A DNA stretch of 64,000 bases from Ramlibacter monticola (GTDB lineage: Bacteria > Pseudomonadota > Gammaproteobacteria > Burkholderiales > Burkholderiaceae_C): contig NZ_JAEQNE010000001.1 of assembly GCF_016722785.1 (NCBI RefSeq), positions 1,550,001 through 1,614,000 of the forward strand, given 5' to 3'. Every line of letters starts with the position of its first letter. The stretch's first letter is position 1. The notes below the pieces were generated by a model. It was given only the letters and a program-made list of their open reading frames with translations, ran no database searches and was not told the DNA's origin. The position numbers and the translations under genes were made by a program. This document shows, piece after piece, positions 26,583 to 34,379 of the stretch.

Positions 26583-27106
26583 CACGCCTCCTGTCGGTGG
26601 TCTGTTGTGCGCTGCTTCCGCTGGCGGCCGGGGCGCAGGCGGGCCGGAGATCCTCGGCCTGCCCCGTGCGGCCGGCGGAGTGCCAGCTTTCGACACCGGT
26701 CTACAGCTTCGGCCGCCATGTGATGGGCGCCAACGCATCGCCGATCTTTGCCGAGAGCACGATCAGCATCACGTGCACGAGGACGAATGCGGATGGGTTC
26801 CGGATGGACGTGGACTACGAACTGCAGGGGCTCCCCGCGGAGCCGGACCGCGAAATGCGCCATCGCGACCCCGGGACCCTGCACTACGACCTGTTCGTGG
26901 ATGCCGGGCGGAAACAGCATTGGGGCGACGGCAAGGGCGGAACGAAGACGGTGAAGGACTCGCTGGAACTGTCCGACAACAACCGCGTCGTCACCCGCAC
27001 CCACAAGATCTATGGCACGGTGTACGGCCAGCAGCAGGTCGATACCGGCCAGTGGCTGGGATTCGTTTCGGTGCGGCTGGAGTACGAGATCAAAAGGTGC
27101 AGGTAG
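26579..27106 (+). CDS. Spore coat U-like secreted protein, probable pilus tip subunit
   Basis: A 175-residue secreted protein: signal peptide MTRLLSVVCCALLPLAAGAQ, then an SCPU-like beta domain with FGRHVMGANASPIFAESTIS, LHYDLFVDAGRKQHWGDG and the ending WLGFVSVRLEYE. It has five Cys in the mature part, more than the other two pilins. ATG at 26579 overlaps the usher stop (ATGA), so it is coupled to it. In Csu-type loci the subunit after the usher is the tip adhesin, which is a reasonable but unproven role here. Confidence 0.78.
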   Translation: MTRLLSVVCCALLPLAAGAQAGRRSSACPVRPAECQLSTPVYSFGRHVMGANASPIFAESTISITCTRTNADGFRMDVDYELQGLPAEPDREMRHRDPGTLHYDLFVDAGRKQHWGDGKGGTKTVKDSLELSDNNRVVTRTHKIYGTVYGQQQVDTGQWLGFVSVRLEYEIKRCR

Positions 27107-27135
27107 CAGGCCGCGCAGGCCGACCAGCGGGCGGC

Positions 27136-27486
27136 TCACGCACGCCGGATCTCCATCAACCCGTGCTGCGTCGCGTGCTCGTACACCTTCGGGTCGCGCG
27201 CCGCCATGTGCAGCAGGATGTGCGGCGCCTGCCACAGCACGAGGCGGTGGAACACGATCCCGGCCGCGACCATCAGCGCGCCAGTCCAGCGCGCGCCCAG
27301 CAGCGCGAGGGCGATGCCGAGCCCGATGACGGGCATGACCACGATCATCAGCAGCAGGCGCTGCGACACGTAGCGGCGGGCGAGCTTCGGATCGACGACC
27401 ACGCGGAAGCGGCCCGAGGGCAGCCCGGCGCGGAATTCGTCGAAGCCGACGTACCCGGCGAACTCGGTTTCGGCCACGCTCGCCAA
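27136..27486 (-). CDS. Uncharacterised small membrane protein
   Basis: A 116-residue protein I do not recognise. It has a polar N terminus, two hydrophobic segments (about 44-63, LLLMIVVMPVIGLGIALALL, and 67-85) and a short polar tail ending HGLMEIRRA. The likely start is TTG at 27486, with GGGG about 8 bases upstream; GTG at 27477 is an alternative. It begins one base after the ABC exporter stop, so it is cotranscribed with it and may be an accessory membrane protein. It is convergent with the pilus operon. Confidence 0.6.
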   Translation of the reverse strand: MASVAETEFAGYVGFDEFRAGLPSGRFRVVVDPKLARRYVSQRLLLMIVVMPVIGLGIALALLGARWTGALMVAAGIVFHRLVLWQAPHILLHMAARDPKVYEHATQHGLMEIRRA

Positions 27487-27487
27487 G

Positions 27488-29347
27488 CTACATCCCCATC
27501 ACTTCGGTGAACGTCTCGGCCTCGGCGCTCTGCTGCAGGGCCCACATGTCGGCATAGCGGCCGCCTTGCGCCAGGAGTTCCTGGTGGGTGCCGCGTTCGA
27601 CGATGCGGCCGGCCTCCATCACCAGGATCTCGTGCGCGTCCACCACCGTGGACAGGCGGTGCGCGATCACCAGCGTGGTCTTGTTCTGCGCCGCGCTCTT
27701 CAGCTCCGCCTGGATCGCGCGCTCGTTGGCGCTGTCCAGCGCCGAGGTGGCCTCGTCGAAGATCAGGATGGGCGGGTCCTTCAGCAGCGTGCGGGCGATC
27801 GCCACGCGCTGCTTCTCGCCGCCGGAGAGTTTCAGGCCGCGCTCGCCCACCATGGTCTGGTAGCCCCGGGGCGTGGACGCGATGAAGTCGTGGATGCGCG
27901 CGGCGCGGGCCGCCTCCTCCACCTCCTCGCGGCTCGCACCCGGGCGGCCGTAGGCGATGTTGTATTCGACCGTGTCGTTGAACAGCACCGTGTCCTGCGG
28001 CACGATGCCGATCGCCTGCCGCACGCTGGCCTGCGTGACGTCGCGCAGGTCGTGGCCGGCGATGGCGATGCGACCCTGCTGCACGTCGTAGAAGCGGTAC
28101 AGCAGGCGGGCGAGCGTCGACTTGCCGGCGCCCGAGGGCCCCACCACGGCCACCGTCCTGCCGGCGGGGATCTCGAAGGAGACGTCGCGCAGGATGGGAC
28201 GCGCGGGGTCGTAGTGGAAGCTGACGTGCTCGAATCGGACGGACCAGTCGGCCGCCCCGGGGGGAAGCGCTTGCGCGCCCGGCTTGTCGGCCACCTCGCG
28301 CTCGCGCTCCATCAGCGCGAACATCTTGTCCAGGTCGGTGAGGCTCTGCTTGATCTCGCGGTACAGCACGCCCAGGAAATTGAGCGGGATGTACAGCTGG
28401 ATCATGAAGCCGTTGATCATCACCAGGTCGCCCAGGGTCATGCGGCCGTCCACCACGCCCTGGGTGGCGCGCCACAGCATCGCCACGAGGCCCACCGCGA
28501 TGATCACCTGCTGCCCCGTGTTCAGCAGCGACAGCGTCGTCTGGCTCTTCAGCCGGGCCCGGCGCAGCTTCTCGAGGCTCTGGTCGTAGCGGTTCGCCTC
28601 GAAGTCCTCGTTGTTGAAGTACTTGACCGTCTCGTAGTTCAGCAGCGAATCCACCGCCTTGGTGTGCGCGGCGGAATCGAACTCGTTGGCTTCGCGCCGG
28701 AATTGCGTGCGCCACTCGGTGACGGTGACGGTGAAGGAGATGTAGACGACCAGCGCCGCGATGGTGATCCAGGCGAACCAGGCGTCGAACTTCACGGCCA
28801 GGATGGTCAGCACCAGCGTCACCTCGATCAGCGTGGGCACGATGCTGTAGAGGGAGTACGAGATCAGCGACTCGATGCCGCGCACGCCCCGCTCGATGTC
28901 GCGGGTCATGCCCCCGGTCTGCCGCTCCAGGTGGAAGCGCAGCGACAGCGCATGCAGGTGCCGGAAGGTCTCCAGCGCGATGCTCCGCGCCGCGCCCTGC
29001 GTGGCCTTGGCGAACACCAGCTCGCGCAGTTCCGTGAACAGCGAGGTCGACAGGCGCAGCAGGCCGTAGATAACCAGCAGTCCCACCGGCACCACCAGCA
29101 AGGCCGTGGCGCTGCCGGGCTTCACGTTCATCGCGTCGACCAGCTCCTTCAGCAGCATGGGCACGCCCACGTTGGCGACCTTGGCGCCCACCATGAAGGC
29201 CAGCGCCGCGGACACGCGCCACTTGTACTGCCACAGGTAGGGGAACAGGCGGGCGAGCGTGGCCCAGTCGGAGCGGCCGGGCCGCGGCGCAGCGGCCGCG
29301 GCCGCGGGGGGTGCAAGGGAGGAGGACAGTTCGCCGCCGCGACGCAT
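27488..29347 (-). CDS. ABC exporter, ATM1/HMT1-like half-transporter (permease plus ATPase)
   Basis: A 619-residue half-transporter: six-helix exporter domain from about residue 30 to 330, with the ATM1-like stretch TVTVTEWRTQFRREANEFDS and LLNYETVKYFNNEDFEANRY. The ATPase domain has Walker A VVGPSGAGKST, signature LKLSGGEKQR, Walker B PPILIFDEATSALD and VIAHRLSTV. The family (mitochondrial Atm1, bacterial NaAtm1) exports glutathione conjugates or metal-thiol complexes. ATG at 29347 is used; an in-frame ATG at 29389 would overlap the divergent thioesterase start. It is followed directly by a small membrane protein gene. Confidence 0.88.
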   Translation of the reverse strand: MRRGGELSSSLAPPAAAAAAPRPGRSDWATLARLFPYLWQYKWRVSAALAFMVGAKVANVGVPMLLKELVDAMNVKPGSATALLVVPVGLLVIYGLLRLSTSLFTELRELVFAKATQGAARSIALETFRHLHALSLRFHLERQTGGMTRDIERGVRGIESLISYSLYSIVPTLIEVTLVLTILAVKFDAWFAWITIAALVVYISFTVTVTEWRTQFRREANEFDSAAHTKAVDSLLNYETVKYFNNEDFEANRYDQSLEKLRRARLKSQTTLSLLNTGQQVIIAVGLVAMLWRATQGVVDGRMTLGDLVMINGFMIQLYIPLNFLGVLYREIKQSLTDLDKMFALMEREREVADKPGAQALPPGAADWSVRFEHVSFHYDPARPILRDVSFEIPAGRTVAVVGPSGAGKSTLARLLYRFYDVQQGRIAIAGHDLRDVTQASVRQAIGIVPQDTVLFNDTVEYNIAYGRPGASREEVEEAARAARIHDFIASTPRGYQTMVGERGLKLSGGEKQRVAIARTLLKDPPILIFDEATSALDSANERAIQAELKSAAQNKTTLVIAHRLSTVVDAHEILVMEAGRIVERGTHQELLAQGGRYADMWALQQSAEAETFTEVMGM

Positions 29348-29387
29348 GGGGGACAATCGATGAAAAGACTTGCTCCAGATTGTGCCC

Positions 29388-29810
29388 ATGTCCGCAAAAC
29401 CAAGTGACGCGCTGCCGCCCCATGGCCCGGCCACGCCTCCCACCGACAAGGAACTCGTGCTGAAGGTGATCCCGATGCCGGCCGACACCAACGGCAACGG
29501 CGACATCTTCGGCGGCTGGGTCATGGCCCAGGTCGACCTGGCCGGCTCCGTCCTGCCGGCGCGCATCATCCGCGGCCGCATGGCGACGGTGGCGGTGAAC
29601 CAGTTCGTGTTCAAGCAGCCCGTGCGCGTGGGCGACATCCTGAGCTTCTTCGCCGCCGTCGAGCGCATCGGCCGCACTTCGGTGACGGTCGACGTGGAGG
29701 TCTATTCCGAGAGCTTCCGCGACCAGGGGCAGTTCTGCAAGGTCACCGAGGCATCGCTGACCTACGTGGCGATCGACGAGAACGGGCGGCCGAAGCCGAT
29801 CCCGCGCTGA
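29388..29810 (+). CDS. yciA: Acyl-CoA thioesterase, YciA type (hotdog fold)
   Basis: A 140-residue single-hotdog acyl-CoA hydrolase. Key motif NGDIFGGWVMAQVDLAGSVL contains the catalytic Asp region of YciA. AVNQFVFKQPVRVGDILSFF and a C-terminal ASLTYVAIDENGRPKPI follow. YciA hydrolyses a broad range of acyl-CoAs in the cytoplasm as a hexamer. ATG at 29388 was chosen over an earlier ATG at 29370 because MSAKPSDALPP is the usual short leader. Divergent from the ABC exporter with 40 bp between starts. Confidence 0.9.
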   Translation: MSAKPSDALPPHGPATPPTDKELVLKVIPMPADTNGNGDIFGGWVMAQVDLAGSVLPARIIRGRMATVAVNQFVFKQPVRVGDILSFFAAVERIGRTSVTVDVEVYSESFRDQGQFCKVTEASLTYVAIDENGRPKPIPR

Positions 29811-29814
29811 GGGG

Positions 29815-30651
29815 TCACTCCCCCCCGGCGCCCTCTTCCACGGCGCTCCCGTGCCGGCCCTTTCCTTCGGCGAAGCGGACGGCGCCCGCGACCCCGTCCA
29901 GGATGCGGCAGCGGCTGCGTTCCCACTCCTCGCGCAGGGCCTGCGGCAGGGGCTTGTCCCACTGCTCGTAGGCATTGATGCGGTCGGCCCGCATCGTCTC
30001 CTGCGGGAAGGCGGCGAGGCGGGAGGCCAGCGCGATCGCCTCCTCGCGCGCGCGGCCGCGCGGCACCACGCGATTGGCCAGGCCCATGGCCAGCGCCTCG
30101 CGCGCCTCCACCTTGCGCCCGGTGAGGATCAGGTCCATGGCGTGGCCCATGCCGACCAGCCGCGGCAGGCGCACGGTGCCGCCGTCGATCAGCGGCACGC
30201 CGAAGCGGCGGCAGTAGATGCCGAAGAAGGCGTCTTCCTCCATCACCCGCAGGTCGCACCAGAGCGCGAGTTCCATGCCGCCGGCGACGGCGGCGCCGCT
30301 CACGGCGGCGATCACCGGCTTGGACAGCAGCAGGCGCGTGGGGCCCATCGGCGCCGCGCTGCGCCCTTCGCCTTCCGCGAAGCCCAGCTGGCGGGTCAGT
30401 TCCGCCGCGCCGGGGCCCTGGGCCATGCGGGCGCCGTATTGCAGGTCCCAGCCGGCGCAGAAATGGCCGTGGGCCCCGTGGAAGACGGCCACCCGCGCCT
30501 GCGCATCCTCCTCGAAGGCGAGGAAGGCATCGTAGAGCTGGCGGGCCGTGGCGCCGTCCACGGCATTGCGGACGTGGGGCCGATCGAGCGTCACGATCGT
30601 GACGGATTCCACCCTCTCCACATGCACGGCAGGGACATCCATGCGGGCCAT
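29815..30651 (-). CDS. Enoyl-CoA hydratase/isomerase family protein
   Basis: A 278-residue crotonase-fold protein: VTIVTLDRPHVRNAVDGATA, the oxyanion-hole segments HGHFCAGWDLQYG and SGAAVAGGMELALWCDLRVM, and FGIYCRRFGVPLIDGGTVRL. The combination CRRFGVPLIDGGT is typical of a crotonase branch often annotated enoyl-CoA hydratase but with unproven substrate. ATG at 30651 or 30642 could be the start. It is convergent with yciA and probably acts in CoA-ester metabolism, but no pathway partner is adjacent. Confidence 0.8.
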   Translation of the reverse strand: MARMDVPAVHVERVESVTIVTLDRPHVRNAVDGATARQLYDAFLAFEEDAQARVAVFHGAHGHFCAGWDLQYGARMAQGPGAAELTRQLGFAEGEGRSAAPMGPTRLLLSKPVIAAVSGAAVAGGMELALWCDLRVMEEDAFFGIYCRRFGVPLIDGGTVRLPRLVGMGHAMDLILTGRKVEAREALAMGLANRVVPRGRAREEAIALASRLAAFPQETMRADRINAYEQWDKPLPQALREEWERSRCRILDGVAGAVRFAEGKGRHGSAVEEGAGGE

Positions 30652-30768
30652 TAGACCGCAGGGTGCCGCGGCGCGCCACCTTTCCGCCGGGCGGCGGCGC
30701 CTCGGGGGCAGGGCCGGCGCCGCTCCGAAGCCGCCCCGGCTCTTGCGATTGTTGGTACGCTCCGCCGG

Positions 30769-31854
30769 ATGAGTTCGCCGAACCCGCTGAAGAACCCCAA
30801 CCTGGAGTTCAAGTCGCTGCTGCTGCTGGTGCTGGCGGCCACGCTGCTGTTCCTGCTCATCCTGTGGCCCTTCTTCGGCGCGATCTGCTGGGCGATCTTC
30901 ATCGCCATCGTGTTCTGGCCGATGCACCAGCGCTTCGTGCAGGGCAGCCATGGCCGCCGCAACATGGCGGCGCTCGCTTCGCTCACCGTCATCCTGCTGA
31001 TCGTGATCCTGCCGCTCGCCATGGTGGCCGCCTCCATCGCGCAGGAAGCCTCGCTGGTGGTGGAGAAGATGCGCTCCGGCGAGATCCAGTTCACGGAGTA
31101 CTTCCGGCGCTTCATCGCCGCCCTGCCCGAATGGGCGCGCGCGGTGCTGCACCGCTTCGGAATGACCGACCTGGCGGCCCTGCAGCAGCGGATGATGGCG
31201 GCGGTCGGCGCCAGCGGGCAGGTCCTCACCAGCCGCGTGGTGGGCCTGGGGCAGGTCACGCTGGACTTCATCGTCGCCTTCTTCGTGATGCTGTACATGC
31301 TGTTCTTCCTGTTCCGCGACGGCGAGCAGATCTCGCAGGGCATCGCCCGCGCGATCCCGCTTCACCCGCAGCACACGCGCCGGCTGCTGACGCAGTTCGC
31401 CACCGTCGTGCGCGCCACCGTCAAGGGCAACATCGTGGTGGCGCTGGTGCAGGGCACGCTGGGCGCCCTGGCCTTCGGGGTCCTGGGCCTGACGGGCGCG
31501 GTGCTGTGGGGCGCGGTGATGGCGCTGCTGTCGCTGCTGCCCGCCGTCGGCGCAGCGATGGTCTGGGGACCGGTGGCGCTCTATTACTTCTTCACCGGGG
31601 CGGTGGTGAAGGGCATCGGCCTCGCCCTGTGGGGCGCGGTCGTGATCGGCCTGGTGGACAACGTGCTGCGGCCCATCCTGGTCGGCAAGGACACGCGCAT
31701 GCCCGACTTCCTGGTGCTGGTCGCCACGCTGGGGGGCATCGTCGTGTTCGGGCTCAACGGCTTCGTGATCGGCCCGGTGATCGCGGCGGTATTCCTCGTG
31801 AGCTGGGAGATGCTGGCTTCGGCGCGCCAGCAGGCCATGATGCCGCCGCTGTGA
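30769..31854 (+). CDS. AI-2E family (PerM/YdiK-like) transporter
   Basis: A 361-residue membrane protein with about eight helices. The AI-2E family signature is seen in LDFIVAFFVMLYMLFFLFRD, in GNIVVALVQGTLGALAFGVL and in the C-terminal FGLNGFVIGPVIAAVFLVSW. Family members export small molecules or act as Na+/H+ antiporters; only TqsA is linked to autoinducer-2, so the substrate is open. It is divergent from the enoyl-CoA hydratase gene with 117 bp between starts. Confidence 0.87.
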   Translation: MSSPNPLKNPNLEFKSLLLLVLAATLLFLLILWPFFGAICWAIFIAIVFWPMHQRFVQGSHGRRNMAALASLTVILLIVILPLAMVAASIAQEASLVVEKMRSGEIQFTEYFRRFIAALPEWARAVLHRFGMTDLAALQQRMMAAVGASGQVLTSRVVGLGQVTLDFIVAFFVMLYMLFFLFRDGEQISQGIARAIPLHPQHTRRLLTQFATVVRATVKGNIVVALVQGTLGALAFGVLGLTGAVLWGAVMALLSLLPAVGAAMVWGPVALYYFFTGAVVKGIGLALWGAVVIGLVDNVLRPILVGKDTRMPDFLVLVATLGGIVVFGLNGFVIGPVIAAVFLVSWEMLASARQQAMMPPL

Positions 31855-31903
31855 CGGACCGGGAAGCCAGGCCCTCAGACCCGTTTCCCTGCCGCCCCGG
31901 CTC

Positions 31904-32455
31904 CTAGCGCCCTTTATGCTCCGGCCGGATGGTCCAGTAGAAGATCGCGCTGCCGCCCACCACCTCGGTGCGCTCGGGCGGCCATTCCTCGCCCATGTCG
32001 AAGCCGTGCGACACGACCCGCGTGCCGACCTTCAACTGCTCCCACAGCCGCGGCCGCAGGCGGAGGTTCAGCTGCGGCAGGAGATAGAGCGTGACCACCG
32101 TCGCCTCCGAGAAATCGCTCTCGAACAGGTCGGCGACGCGGAACTCCGTCCGGTCCTCCACGCGGGCGTTGCGGGCGTTCGAGCGGGCCTCCCGGATGCG
32201 CTGGGGGTCGATGTCGATGCCCACCCCGCGCACGCCGTGGCGCCGCGCCGCCTCGATCACGATGCGGCCGTCGCCGCAGCCGAGGTCGTAGACCACGTCG
32301 CCCTTGCGCACGCGCGCCATCTGCAGCATCGTGCGCACCACCTCGGGCGGCGTCGGGACGTAGGGCACGTCGGGGCGCCGCGGCTCGGCTTCCTGGGCCC
32401 GGGCGGCGCCCGGCAGCAGGACGAGGGCGGAAAGCACGGTGCGTCGCGGGACCAT
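31904..32455 (-). CDS. Class I SAM-dependent methyltransferase with N-terminal signal sequence
   Basis: A 183-residue protein with a Rossmann methyltransferase core: VRKGDVVYDLGCGDGRIVIE (motif I), GVGIDIDPQRIREARSNA (motif II) and ATVVTLYLLPQLNLRLRPRL. The N terminus MVPRRTVLSALVLLPGAARA looks like a cleavable signal peptide with an AxA-type site, followed by PDVPYVPTPPEVVRTMLQMA. A periplasmic location would leave the enzyme without SAM, so either it stays inside or the domain has another use. The upstream permease pseudogene is in the same orientation 10 bp away. Confidence 0.75.
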   Translation of the reverse strand: MVPRRTVLSALVLLPGAARAQEAEPRRPDVPYVPTPPEVVRTMLQMARVRKGDVVYDLGCGDGRIVIEAARRHGVRGVGIDIDPQRIREARSNARNARVEDRTEFRVADLFESDFSEATVVTLYLLPQLNLRLRPRLWEQLKVGTRVVSHGFDMGEEWPPERTEVVGGSAIFYWTIRPEHKGR

Positions 32456-32465
32456 GGCGGCTCCT

Positions 32466-33830
32466 TCAGTCGGCGGGATGCGGGGCGGGCGCGCCGGAAC
32501 GCGCGCGCAGCAGCGCGAGCAGCAGGGCGCCGACGGCCAGCACGCCCAGCCCGATCCAGGCCGCGTTGAAGCCGCCCAGGGCCTGGCTGTAGACGTACGA
32601 GAGGCTGGACCAGAGCATGAACGCGCAGCTCGCGCAGAACAGCGCCGGCAGCAGGGGATAGAGCGGCACCCGGAACGGCCGCGCGCGCCGCGGCTCGCGC
32701 CCGCGCAGCACGAACAGCGCGACGCCCACCAGCAGGAAGAACAGCCAGAACACCGGCGCGGTGAACTCCACCATCGCGCGGAAGCCGCCCCCGGTCCAGG
32801 CGCCCAGCAGCACCAGCAGCAGCGCGGTGAGGTTCTGCAGCTGCATCGCGCGCACGGGCAGGCCGCGCGCGCGATCCCAGATCCCCAGCGTCGCCAGCAG
32901 CGGCCAGTCGCGTCCCAGCGCGTATTGCGTGCGGGCGCCGACGATCATGGTGGCGTTGATGGAGGTCAGCGCCGACAGCGCCACCAGCGCGGACACCAGC
33001 TTCTCGCCGGCCGCGCCGAAGGCGGCGCGCATCAGGTCGGCCGCGACGGCCTCGGACTTCGCCATGCGCTCGAAGCCCAGCCCGCGCAGGTAGCCCCAGT
33101 TCACCAGCAGGTACAGCACCGTGATCAGCAGGATGGACCACAGCAGGGCCCGCACGATGTCGCCCTGCCGGCGCATCTCGGCGCCGAGGTAGGCGGCTTC
33201 GTTCTAGCCGCCGTAGGTGAGGAGCACGAACACCATCGCGAGCCCGAACGCACGGGCCGAAGGCGCGTCGGCCGCCGCCGCGGCCGACGCCGTCGGCGCG
33301 TGGCCCGCCGCCAGCAGCCAGAGCGCGGCGACCACCAGCGACACCAGCCCGCCGACTTCCAGCACGGTGAGCCAGCCCTGCGTGGAGGCGCCGGCGAGGA
33401 GGCCGCGCGCGTTCACGGCCCACAGCAGCAGCACCGCCAGCGCGGCGTGCAGCGACGCGCCCGAAGGGCCCAGCGGCAGCAGCTGCTGCATGTAGTCGCC
33501 GTAGACGAACGCCAGCAGCGCGATCGACCCGGTCGCGATCACCGAGAAGCGCGCCCACGCGAACAGGAAGGAGACGCCGGGGCCGAAGGCGCGCCGCAGG
33601 AAGTGGTAGTCGCCGCCGGCATGCGGCCACGCGCTCGTGAGCTCGGCGTAGCACAGGGCGCCGACCAGGGAGACCGCGCCCCCCAGCAGCCACGCGATGA
33701 ACATCCACTCCGCGCTGCCCGCCAGGCCGGCGACCAGCGACGGCGCCTTGAAGATGCCGGCGCCGACCACCACGCCGACGATCAGGGTGAGGGCGTGGCC
33801 GGGGCCGAGCAGCGGCGCGGGCGCGTTCAC
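32466..33830 (-). pseudogene. APC family amino acid permease interrupted by one amber codon
   Basis: The whole 454-codon frame encodes an APC-superfamily permease: LTLIVGVVVGAGIFKAPSLV (TM1), ELTSAWPHAGGDYHFLRRAF, later VSALVALSALTSINATMIVG and the C-terminal helices. At 33206-33204 a TAG interrupts the frame between LLTYGG and NEAAYLGAE. Family members have Trp at this position (YGGWNEAAY), so a single TGG to TAG change explains it. Translation resumes in the same frame without other damage. Start is GTG at 33830. It is a recent pseudogene unless amber suppression or a sequencing error is involved. Confidence 0.85.
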
Positions 33831-33845
33831 GCTACATGGGGCGGA

Positions 33846-34340
33846 TCAGGAAACGATGTACGCACCCGCGCCGCACGCGAGCAGCTTGCCGTCCGCGCCC
33901 AGGAATTCCATGCGCGTGGTGGCGACGCGCGAGCCGAGGCGCAGCACCTCCGCCTGCAGTTCGAAATGGTCCCCGACCGCCGGCCGCAGGTAGTCGATGC
34001 GCAGGTCGATCGTGCCCAGCTTGCCGAAGCGCTGCAGGCGCTGCAGCGGCGGCTCCTCCATGTGGCGCGCCCCGGAGGCGGCCATCACCGCCAGCCCGCC
34101 CATGGCGTCGAGGCCGGCGCTGATCACGCCGCCGTGCACGCGGTTGTGGAGGTAGTGCCCCACCAGTTCCGGCTTCATGGCGATGCGGCCGACGACCTTG
34201 TCGGGGCGCAGGGAGACGACCTGCAGGCCCAGCACCCGGTTGAACACGATCTTCTCCTCGAAGATGGCGCGCAGGCCGGCGACGAATTCGTCCTCGAATT
34301 CCAGGGACAGGGCGGGCGGTTGGCGTGTCATGGTGCGCAT
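33846..34340 (-). CDS. PaaI-like hotdog thioesterase
   Basis: A 164-residue thioesterase superfamily protein: HNRVHGGVISAGLDAMGGLA (the HGG-containing hotdog helix) and IDLRIDYLRPAVGDHFELQA, with VLRLGSRVATTRMEFLGADG. These enzymes hydrolyse aryl- or acyl-CoA esters and rescue CoA. ATG at 34340 or 34331 could be the start. It lies 39 bp after the biotin carboxylase gene and probably belongs to that operon, which would let it free CoA from stalled intermediates. Confidence 0.82.
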   Translation of the reverse strand: MRTMTRQPPALSLEFEDEFVAGLRAIFEEKIVFNRVLGLQVVSLRPDKVVGRIAMKPELVGHYLHNRVHGGVISAGLDAMGGLAVMAASGARHMEEPPLQRLQRFGKLGTIDLRIDYLRPAVGDHFELQAEVLRLGSRVATTRMEFLGADGKLLACGAGAYIVS

Positions 34341-34379
34341 TGTGGCGCAGCGCCTGCCCCGGCGCCGTCCGCCGCGCGT

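Noticed and set aside
22830..26738. Very long open frame antisense to the pilus operon, and similar frames at 32439-36389, 37428-42596 and 43145-46738
   Set aside because: They are shadows caused by GC-rich codon bias: translations are rich in Arg, Ala, Gly, His and Gln, have no family motifs and overlap well-supported genes.
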